From positions 62,001 through 126,000 of the forward strand of contig NZ_JAGGJW010000018.1 of NCBI RefSeq assembly GCF_017873175.1: a stretch of 64,000 nt of DNA, given 5' to 3'. This document shows, piece after piece, positions 45,967 to 54,654 of the stretch (position 1 is its first letter; each line of letters opens with the position of its first letter). Made by a program: the position numbers and the translations under genes. The notes under the pieces were generated by a model, which made no database searches, had not been told where the DNA came from, and saw nothing but the letters and a program-made list of their open reading frames with translations. This stretch comes from Neorhizobium petrolearium. Its GTDB lineage: Bacteria; Pseudomonadota; Alphaproteobacteria; Rhizobiales; Rhizobiaceae.

Positions 45967-46926
45967 CTAATCCCGCGTCCTTGCACTTTTGCAAAATCGA
46001 CGACCAGGAACCGAGTCGCTGTCGGCCCCCATCTTTTTCCTCTTTTGTTCGTTGATGAGATCAACGAAAGCGCGCAACTTGGCGGGCATGTGTCGGCCTT
46101 GAGGATAGTAGAGATGAAGCCCGGGGTAAGCTGGGCACCAGTCTTCCAGCACCGGCAAAAGTCGACCAGCGGCGATATGCAGGCCCACGGAATGCTCGCC
46201 GAGATAGGCGAGCCCGGCACCCGAAAGAGCCGCGTCCAGAATCAGGCCGGTCTCGTCCAGAGTGAGATTTCCCGGAACATCGACCATCTGCGCCTCGCCG
46301 CGCCGTTCGAACTCCCAGCGGTAAAGCCGGCCGCTTGTCATGCGCATCTGGATACAGCGATGATGCGACAGGTCGCTCGGAACCGCCGGCTTGGACCGCC
46401 CCTCGAAATATTCGGGTGCCGCGACGACGAGGGAACGGAGCGTCGGGATAATCGGGACGGCCACCATGTCGGGCGAAATCGACTCGGCAAGTCGGATACC
46501 GGCATCGAACCCCTTGCCGATAACGTCGACAAGCGCATTCTCGGTTACCACCTCGAGTTCGACCTCCGGATAGCGGCGGTTATATTCGAGAATGAGGGGC
46601 TGAAGCAGCATTCGCGCAGCGCCGGGCGCCATGTTGAGCCGAAGCCTGCCCGAAGGGCGAGCGGAGTGTTCGCCCGCCTGTTCGATCGCGTTTTCGATTG
46701 AGCGCAATGCCGGCGCGATCTCCAAGAGGAACTGCTCGCCCGCTGCCGACAGCGCGACACTGCGCGTGGTTCGATTGAAGAAGCGAACCGAGAGGCGTTC
46801 TTCCAGAGCGGCGATCGCATGGCTAAGGGCCGATGACGACATGCCGAGTTCCCGTGCGGCGGCACGAAAACCTCCATGGCGCGCCACCGCGGCAACCGCT
46901 TGAAGTTCAATCAGGCTCGCTCTCAT
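45967..46926 (-). CDS. LysR-family transcriptional regulator (divergent from aldehyde dehydrogenase)
   Basis: A 319-residue LTTR with AVAAVARHGGFRAAARELGMSSSALSHAIAALEERLSVRFFNRTTRSVALSAAG in the DNA-binding domain and IGKGFDAGIRLAES in the effector domain. It belongs to the same sub-group as the three cassette regulators. The short C-terminal tail (KRKKMGADSDSVPGRRFCKSARTRD) is unlike the others and may be a read-through extension. It is divergent from the aldehyde dehydrogenase gene. Confidence 0.93.
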   Translation of the reverse strand: MRASLIELQAVAAVARHGGFRAAARELGMSSSALSHAIAALEERLSVRFFNRTTRSVALSAAGEQFLLEIAPALRSIENAIEQAGEHSARPSGRLRLNMAPGAARMLLQPLILEYNRRYPEVELEVVTENALVDVIGKGFDAGIRLAESISPDMVAVPIIPTLRSLVVAAPEYFEGRSKPAVPSDLSHHRCIQMRMTSGRLYRWEFERRGEAQMVDVPGNLTLDETGLILDAALSGAGLAYLGEHSVGLHIAAGRLLPVLEDWCPAYPGLHLYYPQGRHMPAKLRAFVDLINEQKRKKMGADSDSVPGRRFCKSARTRD

Positions 46927-47023
46927 TGCTCGATATAGCTCATCAGTCTGTCAAACTTTATCCTGCTACAAACAACAGATAACGCACGCCATTTCTTTCG
47001 TGAAGGCAACATGGGAGAATGAA

Positions 47024-48439
47024 ATGCGTATAATCGACAAGATCTATATCGACGGGGCGTTCGTCGAACCTCACGGCCAGGAATGGGCGCCGCTCTTCAA
47101 TCCGGCGACCGAGGAGCAGATCGGCACCGTTCGTCTCGCCGACGCGCAAGACGCCGAACGCGCCGTGACTGCGGCAAAGCGCGCTTTCCCGGCATTCTCC
47201 ACAACGACGAAGGCGGAGCGGATCGACATGCTGAAGCGGCTGCATGCCGCGGTCTCGGCGCGGGCAGGCGATCTTGTCGACGCCATGCGCGAGGAATATG
47301 GCGCACCGTCCACATTCATTGACTTCGCAGCGCCGCGGGCAGGCAACGTCTTTCTCGACATGGCGAACACGCTGGAGAGCTATGATTTCCGGCGCCATAT
47401 CGGTCGCGCCGAGGTGGAGATGCGTCCCTCCGGTGTCGCCGTGGCAATCACGCCGTGGAACAGCAACTACAGCTTCATCTGCGGCAAGCTTTCGGCGGCA
47501 ATCGCTGCGGGAGCAACCATGGTCATCAAGCCCTCGGAAATGAGTGCGATCCAGACGCAGGTGGTGACTGAATGCTTGCACCAGGCGGGCTTGTCGAAAG
47601 GGGTGCTCAACATCGTGACCGGCTACGGCAATGTCGTCGGGTCAGCCCTGACCGCGCATCGTGACGTTTCCAAGGTTACGTTTACCGGCTCGACCGCCAC
47701 CGGCCGCGCAATCATCCAGTCGGCAGCGGCGACGATAAAACGGGTGACCATGGAACTCGGCGGCAAGAGCCCGAGCATCATTCTGGATGATGCCGATCTG
47801 GATGTGGCGATACCCCAAGTTCTTTCCGCCGGCTTTCTGAACAGCGGCCAGGCATGTATCGCCGGAACCCGCATCCTCGTTCCCGAGCCTATGCAGGGCG
47901 AGATCGAAGGCCGCCTCAAGAGAGCGGCCATGGCCTTCAAGGTCGGCGATCCCGCCGACAGAGAAGTCCGGATCGGGCCGATGGTCAGCCGCAAACAGTG
48001 GGAGCGCGTCCAGAGCTATCTGCGCCTCGGCCAGGAAGAAGGCGCCGTCCTGCTGACTGGTGGCGAAGGACGCCCCGAAGGTGTCGATCGTGGCTGGTTC
48101 GTGCGGCCGACAATCTTTTCCGGTGTCAGAAACGACATGCGTATCGCCCGCGAGGAAATCTTCGGGCCGGTTCTCTCCGTCATTTCCTATCGCGACGAGG
48201 ACGAGGCGATCAGGATCGCCAATGACACCGACTACGGTTTGCAGGCGCATGTCTTCTCCTCCGATCCCGATCGGGCGAAACGGGTCGCGGATCAGATCGA
48301 AGCCGGGCGGGTCATCATCAACGGCGCACCGCACGAGCCGCTTGCGCCCTTCGGCGGCTTCAAGCAATCCGGCTTCGGCCGCGAATTCGGAGTCTTCGGT
48401 CTCGAAGCCTTCCTCGAGCCTCGCGCGGTGATTAGGTAA
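47024..48439 (+). CDS. NAD(P)-dependent aldehyde dehydrogenase
   Basis: A 471-residue ALDH from the ATG at 47024 (GGGAG upstream; a GTG at 47000 is also in frame). Landmarks are ITPWNSNYSFICGKLSAAIAAG, IKPSE, TFTGSTATGR, MELGGKSP (general-base Glu) and NSGQACIAGTR with the catalytic Cys at about residue 280, then EEIFGPVLS and PFGGFKQSGFGRE. All key residues are present, so it is probably active. The length is that of a class-1/2-like or succinate-semialdehyde-type ALDH. The aldehyde is unknown; it is divergent from the LysR gene. Confidence 0.95.
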   Translation: MRIIDKIYIDGAFVEPHGQEWAPLFNPATEEQIGTVRLADAQDAERAVTAAKRAFPAFSTTTKAERIDMLKRLHAAVSARAGDLVDAMREEYGAPSTFIDFAAPRAGNVFLDMANTLESYDFRRHIGRAEVEMRPSGVAVAITPWNSNYSFICGKLSAAIAAGATMVIKPSEMSAIQTQVVTECLHQAGLSKGVLNIVTGYGNVVGSALTAHRDVSKVTFTGSTATGRAIIQSAAATIKRVTMELGGKSPSIILDDADLDVAIPQVLSAGFLNSGQACIAGTRILVPEPMQGEIEGRLKRAAMAFKVGDPADREVRIGPMVSRKQWERVQSYLRLGQEEGAVLLTGGEGRPEGVDRGWFVRPTIFSGVRNDMRIAREEIFGPVLSVISYRDEDEAIRIANDTDYGLQAHVFSSDPDRAKRVADQIEAGRVIINGAPHEPLAPFGGFKQSGFGREFGVFGLEAFLEPRAVIR

Positions 48440-48615
48440 GCGGCGGTCGCAGGGTCGAAGGAGCAGGCCTGCCTACGACCCGACGCCACGAGTAAGACGG
48501 GGCATCGCCGCTGCGGATGCTGTCGGTCCCGACGGAGGCAACGATGATACCTCAACGATAAAGAACAGGCGTATGGTGACGATGGTTTCTTGACAGATCA
48601 TTCCAATATAGCTAC

Positions 48616-49191
48616 ATGGCGGCTATGGCACGAACCAAGGAATTCGACAAAGATCAGGCACTGGACGCCGCAATCGACGTGTTTCGCGAGCATGGCTTCG
48701 AGGGCACATCGACGGAGATGCTGGTGCGCGCGATGAAGATCGGCAGGCAAAGTCTCTATGATACGTTCGGCGACAAGTGGACGCTTTATTGCCTCGCCGT
48801 GGAACGCTATTCGGCCGCGGAGACCGATGCCCATATCGCGATGGTGCGCGGCGGACCGCGTGCCCTCGATGGTATCCGGGCGATGATGGAGCGGGTCGTG
48901 GAGAATGCCGGCCAAGCCTGTCTCGGTGTGAGTTCGATCTGCGAGTTCGGCCAGAGCCAGCCGGAACTGACAGCATTGCATCGCGCAGCCGATCTTCGTC
49001 TCAAGAAAGTCGCCACCGAACACATCAGGCAAGCGCAGGCCGCAGGTGACGTCGACACCTCATTACCCGCGGACGCCGCGGCCGATTTCCTCTTCGCCAG
49101 CATTGCCGGAATTCGAATTGCAGCTCGCGGGGGCGCAAGCCGAGAGCAATTGCATTCCCTCGCGGGGCTGGCGCTTCGGGCCCTCACCTAA
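48616..49191 (+). CDS. TetR/AcrR-family transcriptional regulator
   Basis: A 191-residue repressor (ATG at 48616, or 48625). The DNA-binding domain reads ALDAAIDVFREHGFEGTSTEMLVRAMKIGRQSLYDTFGDKWTLY. The C-terminal ligand domain has CLGVSSICEFGQ with two cysteines. It lies 50 bp upstream of the quinone-oxidoreductase gene on the same strand and is inferred to control it. I could not find a clear operator in the gap. Confidence 0.93.
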   Translation: MAAMARTKEFDKDQALDAAIDVFREHGFEGTSTEMLVRAMKIGRQSLYDTFGDKWTLYCLAVERYSAAETDAHIAMVRGGPRALDGIRAMMERVVENAGQACLGVSSICEFGQSQPELTALHRAADLRLKKVATEHIRQAQAAGDVDTSLPADAAADFLFASIAGIRIAARGGASREQLHSLAGLALRALT

Positions 49192-49241
49192 AGAAAAAAA
49201 TTTGGACAATTCTGGAATAAACGATCAAGAAAGGGAATCCG

Positions 49242-50210
49242 ATGAAAGCCGTGGTTATGAATAAGGTCGGCGGGACCGAGGTGATGGAATTTGTCGAGCG
49301 TCCGGATCCCGCGGCAGCACCCGGGCATGTTCTGGTCGAGATCGCCGCCGCCGGCGTGAACTTCATGGATATCGGCGTGCGTCAAGGCATGGCCTGGCGC
49401 GAGATCCCCAACCCGAAGGTCCTGGGCGTCGAGGGCGTCGGTCGTGTGCTCACCGTCGGCGAGGGAGTGAACGATTTGGGGGCCGGCGACCGCGTCGCCT
49501 GGGTCTATGCGCCGGGAAGTTATGCAAAGTACCACTCGATTCCGGCGACTTCCCTTGTGAAGGTTCCCGATGCCATTGACGACAGGACAGCCGCGTCCGT
49601 GATGATGCAGGGGCTGACGGCCAGCCACTTCGCTACCGATTTCTATCCCGTACAGCCAGGCGACACGGCTCTCATTCACGCCGCGGCAGGCGGAGTGGGT
49701 CTTCTGCTGACCCAGATCATCAGGCTGAGAGGCGGTCGTGTGATCGGTCGCGTTTCGTCCGATGACAAGATCGCAATCGCCAAAGAGGCGGGCGCCGAGC
49801 ACGTCATCGTCGATACCGAAGGACGCTTCGCCGATGAGGTTCTGCGCCTCACCGACGGCAGGGGTGTCGATGTCGTTTATGATGGCTCAGGTCCGGCGAC
49901 CTTCAAAGGTTCGCTAGAGGCGCTGCGTCGTTCCGGTACGTTCTGTTGGTACGGTCCGGTGCTTGGCGGCCCGGGACCGCTCGACATTATGAGCCTGCCG
50001 AAAAGCATCAAGATCGGCTATGCGACCTTCTTCGATCATATCCACACGCCCGAACTCCTTCGGGTCCGCACGCATCAGCTTTTCCGCTGGATCGAGGACG
50101 GATCACTCAAAGTGAGCATCGGCGGAACGTATCCCCTCGCTGACGCGGCCCGCGCCCATGCCGACATGGAAAGCCGCGTGACCACTGGTAAACTGCTTTT
50201 GATCCCGTAG
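49242..50210 (+). CDS. Quinone oxidoreductase-type NADPH-dependent reductase (MDR family)
   Basis: A 322-residue zinc-independent medium-chain dehydrogenase. It begins MKAVVMNKVGG and has AAAGVNFMDIGVRQG near residue 35, then the Rossmann signature AAAGGVGLLLTQI near residue 145 and VVYDGSGPATF. The cysteine and histidine pattern of zinc alcohol dehydrogenases is absent, which supports the quinone-oxidoreductase sub-group. It is expected to reduce quinones or enones with NADPH. It follows the tetR gene, so quinone stress may be its inducer, by inference. Confidence 0.93.
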   Translation: MKAVVMNKVGGTEVMEFVERPDPAAAPGHVLVEIAAAGVNFMDIGVRQGMAWREIPNPKVLGVEGVGRVLTVGEGVNDLGAGDRVAWVYAPGSYAKYHSIPATSLVKVPDAIDDRTAASVMMQGLTASHFATDFYPVQPGDTALIHAAAGGVGLLLTQIIRLRGGRVIGRVSSDDKIAIAKEAGAEHVIVDTEGRFADEVLRLTDGRGVDVVYDGSGPATFKGSLEALRRSGTFCWYGPVLGGPGPLDIMSLPKSIKIGYATFFDHIHTPELLRVRTHQLFRWIEDGSLKVSIGGTYPLADAARAHADMESRVTTGKLLLIP

Positions 50211-50273
50211 CCGCTGGACAATTTTCAAAGCAGCCATGAACGCCATTCCCGGCGACAAACCATGATAAGGCCA

Positions 50274-50305
50274 AACGAGGCGGCTATCCGCAATATCGCC
50301 TCGTT
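50274..50305. terminator. Inverted repeat between convergent genes (copy 1)
   Basis: AACGAGGCG and CGCCTCGTT pair perfectly over 9 bp with a 14-nt loop, about 65 bp after the quinone-oxidoreductase stop. No T-run follows. It may work with the hairpin that follows. Confidence 0.4.
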
Positions 50306-50317
50306 CAACATCATACC

Positions 50318-50344
50318 CGTTTGCGGACGCATTTTCCGCAAACG
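50318..50344. terminator. Strong hairpin between convergent genes (copy 2)
   Basis: CGTTTGCGGA and TCCGCAAACG form a perfect 10-bp stem with a 7-nt loop, just before the stop of the small minus-strand gene. It lies between genes that converge, so it can terminate transcription in both directions. Confidence 0.55.
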
Positions 50345-50357
50345 GTGGCGGCCGCGG

Positions 50358-50498
50358 TTATCGAAGTAAATTGCCGGAAATCACCGACATCGCCACGAGA
50401 CCTGCGAACGGCGAGGGTTCCGGTGAGAACACGTCATAAGCGCAAGTCGCCGCGAAAATGGCCGTCGCCAGCATGCCGACAAGGATGATGCGCCTCAT
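50358..50498 (-). CDS. Small membrane protein of 46 residues downstream of ohr
   Basis: A short gene with a good ribosome binding site (AAGGAG, 6 bp before the ATG). The sequence begins MRRIILVGMLATAIFAATCA, a single hydrophobic span or signal, then YDVFSPEPSPFAGLVAMSV. It starts 28 bp after the ohr stop, on the same strand, so it is probably co-transcribed. No family was recognised. It could be a lipid-linked or inner-membrane partner, but that is not supported. Confidence 0.55.
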   Translation of the reverse strand: MRRIILVGMLATAIFAATCAYDVFSPEPSPFAGLVAMSVISGNLLR

Positions 50499-50526
50499 CG
50501 AACGCTCCTTGGATGCGACATGAAGG

Positions 50527-50943
50527 TCACGCGACATTCAGCTCGACATGAATGTTGCCGCGCGTCGCCTTGGAATACGGGCAGGTCTCATGGGCTTCCT
50601 CGACGAGCGCCCGGGCGAGTTCCGCATCGAGGCCCGGCAAGCTGACATTCAGGCGGGCTTGCAGGAAATAGGCGCCGTCCGTCGTGCCGAGATCGACTTC
50701 CGCGTCGACTGCCGTATCGGCAGGGAGCCTGAGCTTGCGCTTGCCTGCGGCCAGCCCCATCGCACCGATGAAGCAGGCCGACCAGCCGGCTGCAAAGAGT
50801 TGTTCGGGATTGGTGCCCGGCTGGGCTGTGCCCGGAGGAGACAGCTTGACGTCGAGTTCAGCATCATCGCTGCGCGCAAAGCCGTCGCGCCCGCCGGTCG
50901 TGTGGGTCTTGCCGGTGTAGAGAACCTTTTCGATCTTCGTCAT
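50527..50943 (-). CDS. ohr: Organic hydroperoxide resistance protein (Ohr/OsmC family)
   Basis: A 138-residue Ohr-type protein starting at the ATG at 50943 (MTKIEKVLYTGKTHTTGG). The open frame extends further upstream, but without a start with a ribosome binding site. The two catalytic cysteines are present in LFAAGWSACFIGAM and EAHETCPYSKATRGN, the arrangement of thiol peroxidases that reduce organic hydroperoxides with lipoylated or other thiols. No ohrR gene is adjacent, although the MarR protein at 36 kb is of the same broad family. The ohr assignment over OsmC rests on the C-terminal CPYSKATRGN motif. Confidence 0.93.
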   Translation of the reverse strand: MTKIEKVLYTGKTHTTGGRDGFARSDDAELDVKLSPPGTAQPGTNPEQLFAAGWSACFIGAMGLAAGKRKLRLPADTAVDAEVDLGTTDGAYFLQARLNVSLPGLDAELARALVEEAHETCPYSKATRGNIHVELNVA

Positions 50944-51100
50944 GGAACACTCCTTCGTTTGTCGCTCACCGCGACATTTGTTGACGAAAGGTGATTTGAA
51001 GGATTGACGTATCCGGCATGTTTCACAGAACGGCCGAAGTGTATCGAAGCATGGCAACGGGCCAGAGGGACATCTTCTCATACAAGGTGTCGAATGTCCG

Positions 51101-52420
51101 TCAGCGGAGTGTCACTTCCGCCGCCAGTCCCCCGCAGGAGCGATTGTAAAGCTTGACCGAACCGCCGATGGTCCCGGCGAGCTGCTGGGTGATGGCAAGC
51201 CCAAGCCCCGCACCACCAGTCTCGCGGCTGCGGGATTGCTCTAACCGGAAAAAGGGTTGCATCGCTGCATCCAGCATGTCCTCCGGAATGCCCGGCCCGC
51301 GATCCAGCACCGTGATGACGGTGCTGCCGTCCTCTTTTTTCTCGACTCCGACCTCGGCGCCACCGGCAAACTTCAGGGCATTGTCGATGAAATTCGTCAG
51401 GATACGCCGCAGCGCGTGCGGTTTGGTCGAGGCCGTGCCCTGGACGATGCCGACGACGGTGACCGCTTTTCCGGTGTCCTGATAGTCGTAGGCGATACTG
51501 TCGATGAATGAGGCAAGATCGATGCGGGCGGTCTTTTCACCATTGCCGTGGGAGCTGCGGGCATAGGCTATCCCATCCTGCACCAGTCTTTCGATCTCAC
51601 GTAGGTCGTTGACGAGCTTGTCCTTCTCCGGCGAATCTTCGGCCATGTCCGCACGCAGTCGCATGCGGGTAATGGGCGTCTGGAGATCGTGGGAAATCGC
51701 CGCGAGAATCTGCACCCGCTCTTCGAGATAGTGCGCGATGCGCTCGCGCATGGCGTTGAAGGCGCGCGCCGCATGCGCGACCTCGCGTGGCCCCGCTTCG
51801 CCGAGAGCCGGCCCCGGCCGCTTCGGATCGAGTGCATCGGCGGCATCCGCAAGCGCACCCAGTGGCCGGATCGCCTGCCGGACGGCGAACCAGGCGCACA
51901 GAACGAGCAGCACCATCTGCAGGGCGAAGACGTAAGGCAGCCAGTCCGCAACGGGCATGACGCCGCGCGGCGTGATATCGATCGTCAGCGGGCTTCCGTC
52001 GGTGAGCGCCAGATGCGCCTGAAGCCGCATCACATCACCGGGAATGGCCTCAACCCGCAGCGGAAAACGATGACCGACCGCATCCTCGATCCGGGCGGCG
52101 ATTTCGGCGCTCCGAGGCGATGCGTCTGGGACGCCCTTGAGTCCTTCGCCCAGCACGAACCGGTAGTTGCCGCGGCTGAGCCAGTTGGTGAACTTTCCTC
52201 TCTCGGTCGCCGGCAGCCGGTCGAGAACAGCGATCGACGTGGCGACGTCATTCTCGAGCGTGCCGAGCATCACCGCCTTCGCCGACATGTAGCGCTCCAG
52301 ATAGAGCACGCTGAAAGAGAGACCGTACGCAATCGCAAGCCCGACAAAGAGGATGACGAAGATGCGAGCGCGCAGCGTGCTCGGCCATGGCAATGAGCGA
52401 AGCAGATCACCGGCCTTCAT
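51101..52420 (-). CDS. Sensor histidine kinase
   Basis: A 439-residue kinase starting at MKAGDLLRSLPW (ATG 52420), which overlaps the response-regulator stop (ATGA). Two membrane spans (about residues 22-42, FVILFVGLAIAYGL, and about 155-175) enclose a periplasmic sensing region; HAMP, then HisKA with His244 (AISHDLQTP), and HATPase with N box NFIDNALKFAG, DRGPGIP and GGAGLGLAI follow. The periplasmic domain is not of a type I recognise, so the signal is unknown. It phosphorylates the OmpR-type partner. Confidence 0.95.
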   Translation of the reverse strand: MKAGDLLRSLPWPSTLRARIFVILFVGLAIAYGLSFSVLYLERYMSAKAVMLGTLENDVATSIAVLDRLPATERGKFTNWLSRGNYRFVLGEGLKGVPDASPRSAEIAARIEDAVGHRFPLRVEAIPGDVMRLQAHLALTDGSPLTIDITPRGVMPVADWLPYVFALQMVLLVLCAWFAVRQAIRPLGALADAADALDPKRPGPALGEAGPREVAHAARAFNAMRERIAHYLEERVQILAAISHDLQTPITRMRLRADMAEDSPEKDKLVNDLREIERLVQDGIAYARSSHGNGEKTARIDLASFIDSIAYDYQDTGKAVTVVGIVQGTASTKPHALRRILTNFIDNALKFAGGAEVGVEKKEDGSTVITVLDRGPGIPEDMLDAAMQPFFRLEQSRSRETGGAGLGLAITQQLAGTIGGSVKLYNRSCGGLAAEVTLR

Positions 52421-53157
52421 GGCCGCGGTTCCGATATCTCGACAGGCACCGAAAATACATACCCCTCGCTGCGCACCGTCTTGATGTAGGTCGGTTCGCG
52501 CGCGTCGTCGCCGAGCCGCTGGCGCAAACGGCTGACCAGAAGATCGATGGAACGATCGAACAGCTCGGCGTCCCGGCCCTGAGTCAGATTGAGAAGCTGG
52601 TCTCGATTGAGAACGCGCTGAGGATGGTCGATAAAAACCCGCAACAGACGGTATTCTGCACCGCTCAAAGCGATCTCCGTGCCTTGCCGGTCGAGAAGAT
52701 GGCGGCCGATGGTATCGAGCCGCCAATCGCCGAACGCCAGCACCTGCCCGGCCTCGCTGATCTGGAGATTGGGCGGCAACATGCGCGTCCGCCGTAGCAC
52801 GGCCTTGACGCGCGCCAGCAGTTCGCGCGCGGCGAAGGGCTTGGCGAGATAGTCGTCGGCACCCATCTCGAGGCCTATGATCCGATCCATTTCGTCGCTG
52901 CGAGCCGTCAGCATGAGGATCGGGATCGCCTTGTGCTTGCCGGCGCGCAGTTCGCGGCAGAGTACGAGCCCGTCATCACCCGGTATCATCACATCGAGAA
53001 CGATCAGATCGACGACGTTGGCTTCCAGAAAATTGCGCATCTGACGACCATCGGCGGCCATTGATGCCCGCAAGCCGTTCTTCTTCAAATAGGACGACAG
53101 CAATTCGCGGATTTCGCGGTCGTCATCGACGATCAGAATATGGTCAACATGCTCCAT
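52417..53157 (-). CDS. OmpR-family response regulator
   Basis: A 246-residue two-component regulator. The receiver domain has DDDRE at residues 11-15, the phospho-acceptor Asp55 (LIVLDVMIPG) and Lys106 (DDYLAKPF). The C-terminal winged helix reads GRHLLDRQGTEIALSGAEYRLLRVFIDHPQRVLNRDQLL, then RSIDLLVSRLRQRLGDD. The gene is first in the pair and overlaps the kinase gene by the ATGA. Its targets are unknown; nearby exported hydrolases and the DipZ gene are possible. Confidence 0.96.
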   Translation of the reverse strand: MEHVDHILIVDDDREIRELLSSYLKKNGLRASMAADGRQMRNFLEANVVDLIVLDVMIPGDDGLVLCRELRAGKHKAIPILMLTARSDEMDRIIGLEMGADDYLAKPFAARELLARVKAVLRRTRMLPPNLQISEAGQVLAFGDWRLDTIGRHLLDRQGTEIALSGAEYRLLRVFIDHPQRVLNRDQLLNLTQGRDAELFDRSIDLLVSRLRQRLGDDAREPTYIKTVRSEGYVFSVPVEISEPRP

Positions 53158-53267
53158 GGATGGCTCTTCAAATCCCTCGCCCGCTATGGCTGTACGCTCT
53201 GTTCTTTTCTAACCCTGAAAAAGGCCGCCGCGAAGCGGAGAAATGTCCTCGCGGCAACCAACGGTCT

Positions 53268-54320
53268 CTAGAATTTCGCAACGTCGAGAACCGCCTGGGC
53301 GAAGGCCTGCGGCGCCTCCTGCGGCAGGTTGTGGCCTATGCCGCCGTTGATGGTGCGGTGTTCGTATTTGCCGGAAAACTTCTTGGCATAGACCGCCGGA
53401 TCGGGATGGGGCGCGGCGTTTGCATCACCCTCCATCGTGATCGTGGGAATGGCGATGACCGGACCCTTGGCGAGCTTTTCCTCGTAGGCATCGTATTGCG
53501 CCTCGCCCTCGGCAAGACCCAGCCGCCAGCGATAATTATGAATGGAGATCGCGACATGATCCGGATTGTCGAAGGCGACAGCCGACCGCTCGAAGGTCGC
53601 GTCATCGAATTCCCAGGTCGGCGATGCCGTCCGCCAGATCAACTTGGCAAATTCACGCGTATTCGCCCCGTAGCCGAGACGGCCTCGCTCGGTTGCGAAA
53701 TAGAACTGGTACCACCAGGAAAGCTCCGCCGCCGGCGGCAGCGGCTTCTTGTTCCCTTCCTGGCTTCCAATCAAATAGCCGCTCACCGACACCATTGCCT
53801 TGCACCGCTCCGGCCAGAGCGCCGCCATGATGTTGACAGTGCGTGCACCCCAGTCGTAGCCGGCAACGATCGCCTTCTCGATGCCGAGTGCGTCCATCAG
53901 CGCGATCATGTCGGCGGCGAGTGCCGATTGCTGACCGTTGCGCGGTGCATCCTTGGACAGGAAGCGCGTCGTACCGTAACCGCGAAGGTAGGGGATGATG
54001 ACGCGATAACCGGCCGAAGCGAGGACCGGCGCGACATCGACGAAACTGTAGATATCATAAGGCCAGCCATGCACCAGCAGGACGGCAGGGCCGTCGGCCG
54101 GACCGGCCTCGGCATAACCGACATTCAGCACGCCGGCTTCGATCTGCTTCAGCGCTTCGAAAGACGTATGCGTACCAGTCTTTGCAGCGGGCTGCTTCGA
54201 TGCCGATGCCGCAGCGGACTGCGCTTTCGCCAAAGAGGCGACGCCGAATTCAACGGCAGCAATGGTCATGGCGGCCACGCCGAAGAAGCGGCGGCGCTGA
54301 TGATTGATTTCGTTCGACAT
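53268..54320 (-). CDS. Tat-exported alpha/beta hydrolase (epoxide hydrolase-like)
   Basis: A 350-residue protein starting at MSNEINHQRRRFFG (ATG 54320) with a twin-arginine signal to about residue 34. The fold is alpha/beta-hydrolase with HGWPYDIYSF after the first strands, the nucleophile elbow GYDWGA (Asp, as in epoxide hydrolases and haloalkane dehalogenases) and GGIGHNLPQEAP holding the catalytic His. An Asp nucleophile points to epoxide hydrolysis or dehalogenation rather than an esterase. It is divergent from the DipZ gene. Confidence 0.9.
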   Translation of the reverse strand: MSNEINHQRRRFFGVAAMTIAAVEFGVASLAKAQSAAASASKQPAAKTGTHTSFEALKQIEAGVLNVGYAEAGPADGPAVLLVHGWPYDIYSFVDVAPVLASAGYRVIIPYLRGYGTTRFLSKDAPRNGQQSALAADMIALMDALGIEKAIVAGYDWGARTVNIMAALWPERCKAMVSVSGYLIGSQEGNKKPLPPAAELSWWYQFYFATERGRLGYGANTREFAKLIWRTASPTWEFDDATFERSAVAFDNPDHVAISIHNYRWRLGLAEGEAQYDAYEEKLAKGPVIAIPTITMEGDANAAPHPDPAVYAKKFSGKYEHRTINGGIGHNLPQEAPQAFAQAVLDVAKF

Positions 54321-54654
54321 GGTTTTCTCTCCGATCTCAGTTGAACACGATCGAGAAAAAGCCGGCGGCATGTATCCCCGGTGTGTCCCATGCGACCCGC
54401 TATTGCATGCGGATGTAGCACGTGGTCGTCAGGATACGTGCTGATACAATTCGATCACCATCGCGCAGGCCGCGCCGCCCACCTCCTTGAGCAAATTGTC
54501 TCACTCTGTAGCACCTAAGGGCAATTCCTACACGTCGATACACTTCGCCTTCGCCCCGGACACATCCGGGATACGTCACATCGACCAGATTGGCCCCGTT
54601 GCTGGCCGCGCCGCATCGCCGTCCAGAGCCCGAACCCCGGTTTCAAAGGAAACG
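54321..54654. other. Divergent promoter region between hydrolase and DipZ genes
   Basis: A 334-bp gap with no credible gene; the frame into DipZ is open through much of it but lacks a good start. AGCACG and CGTGCT (54417-54422 and 54437-54442) form a 6-bp inverted repeat that may be an operator. Confidence 0.4.

Noticed and set aside
45692..45970. 93-codon plus-strand frame between deoR and lysR
   Set aside because: It begins inside deoR on the opposite strand, runs through the operator palindromes and has no ribosome binding site.
48590..48612. TTGACA with a TATAGC-like hexamer before tetR at 48616
   Set aside because: Spacing of 11 bp is too short for a sigma-70 promoter.
52421..52726. 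N-terminally extended histidine kinase
   Set aside because: The extension overlaps the response-regulator C-terminus and lacks a ribosome binding site; the ATGA-overlap start gives a standard kinase.
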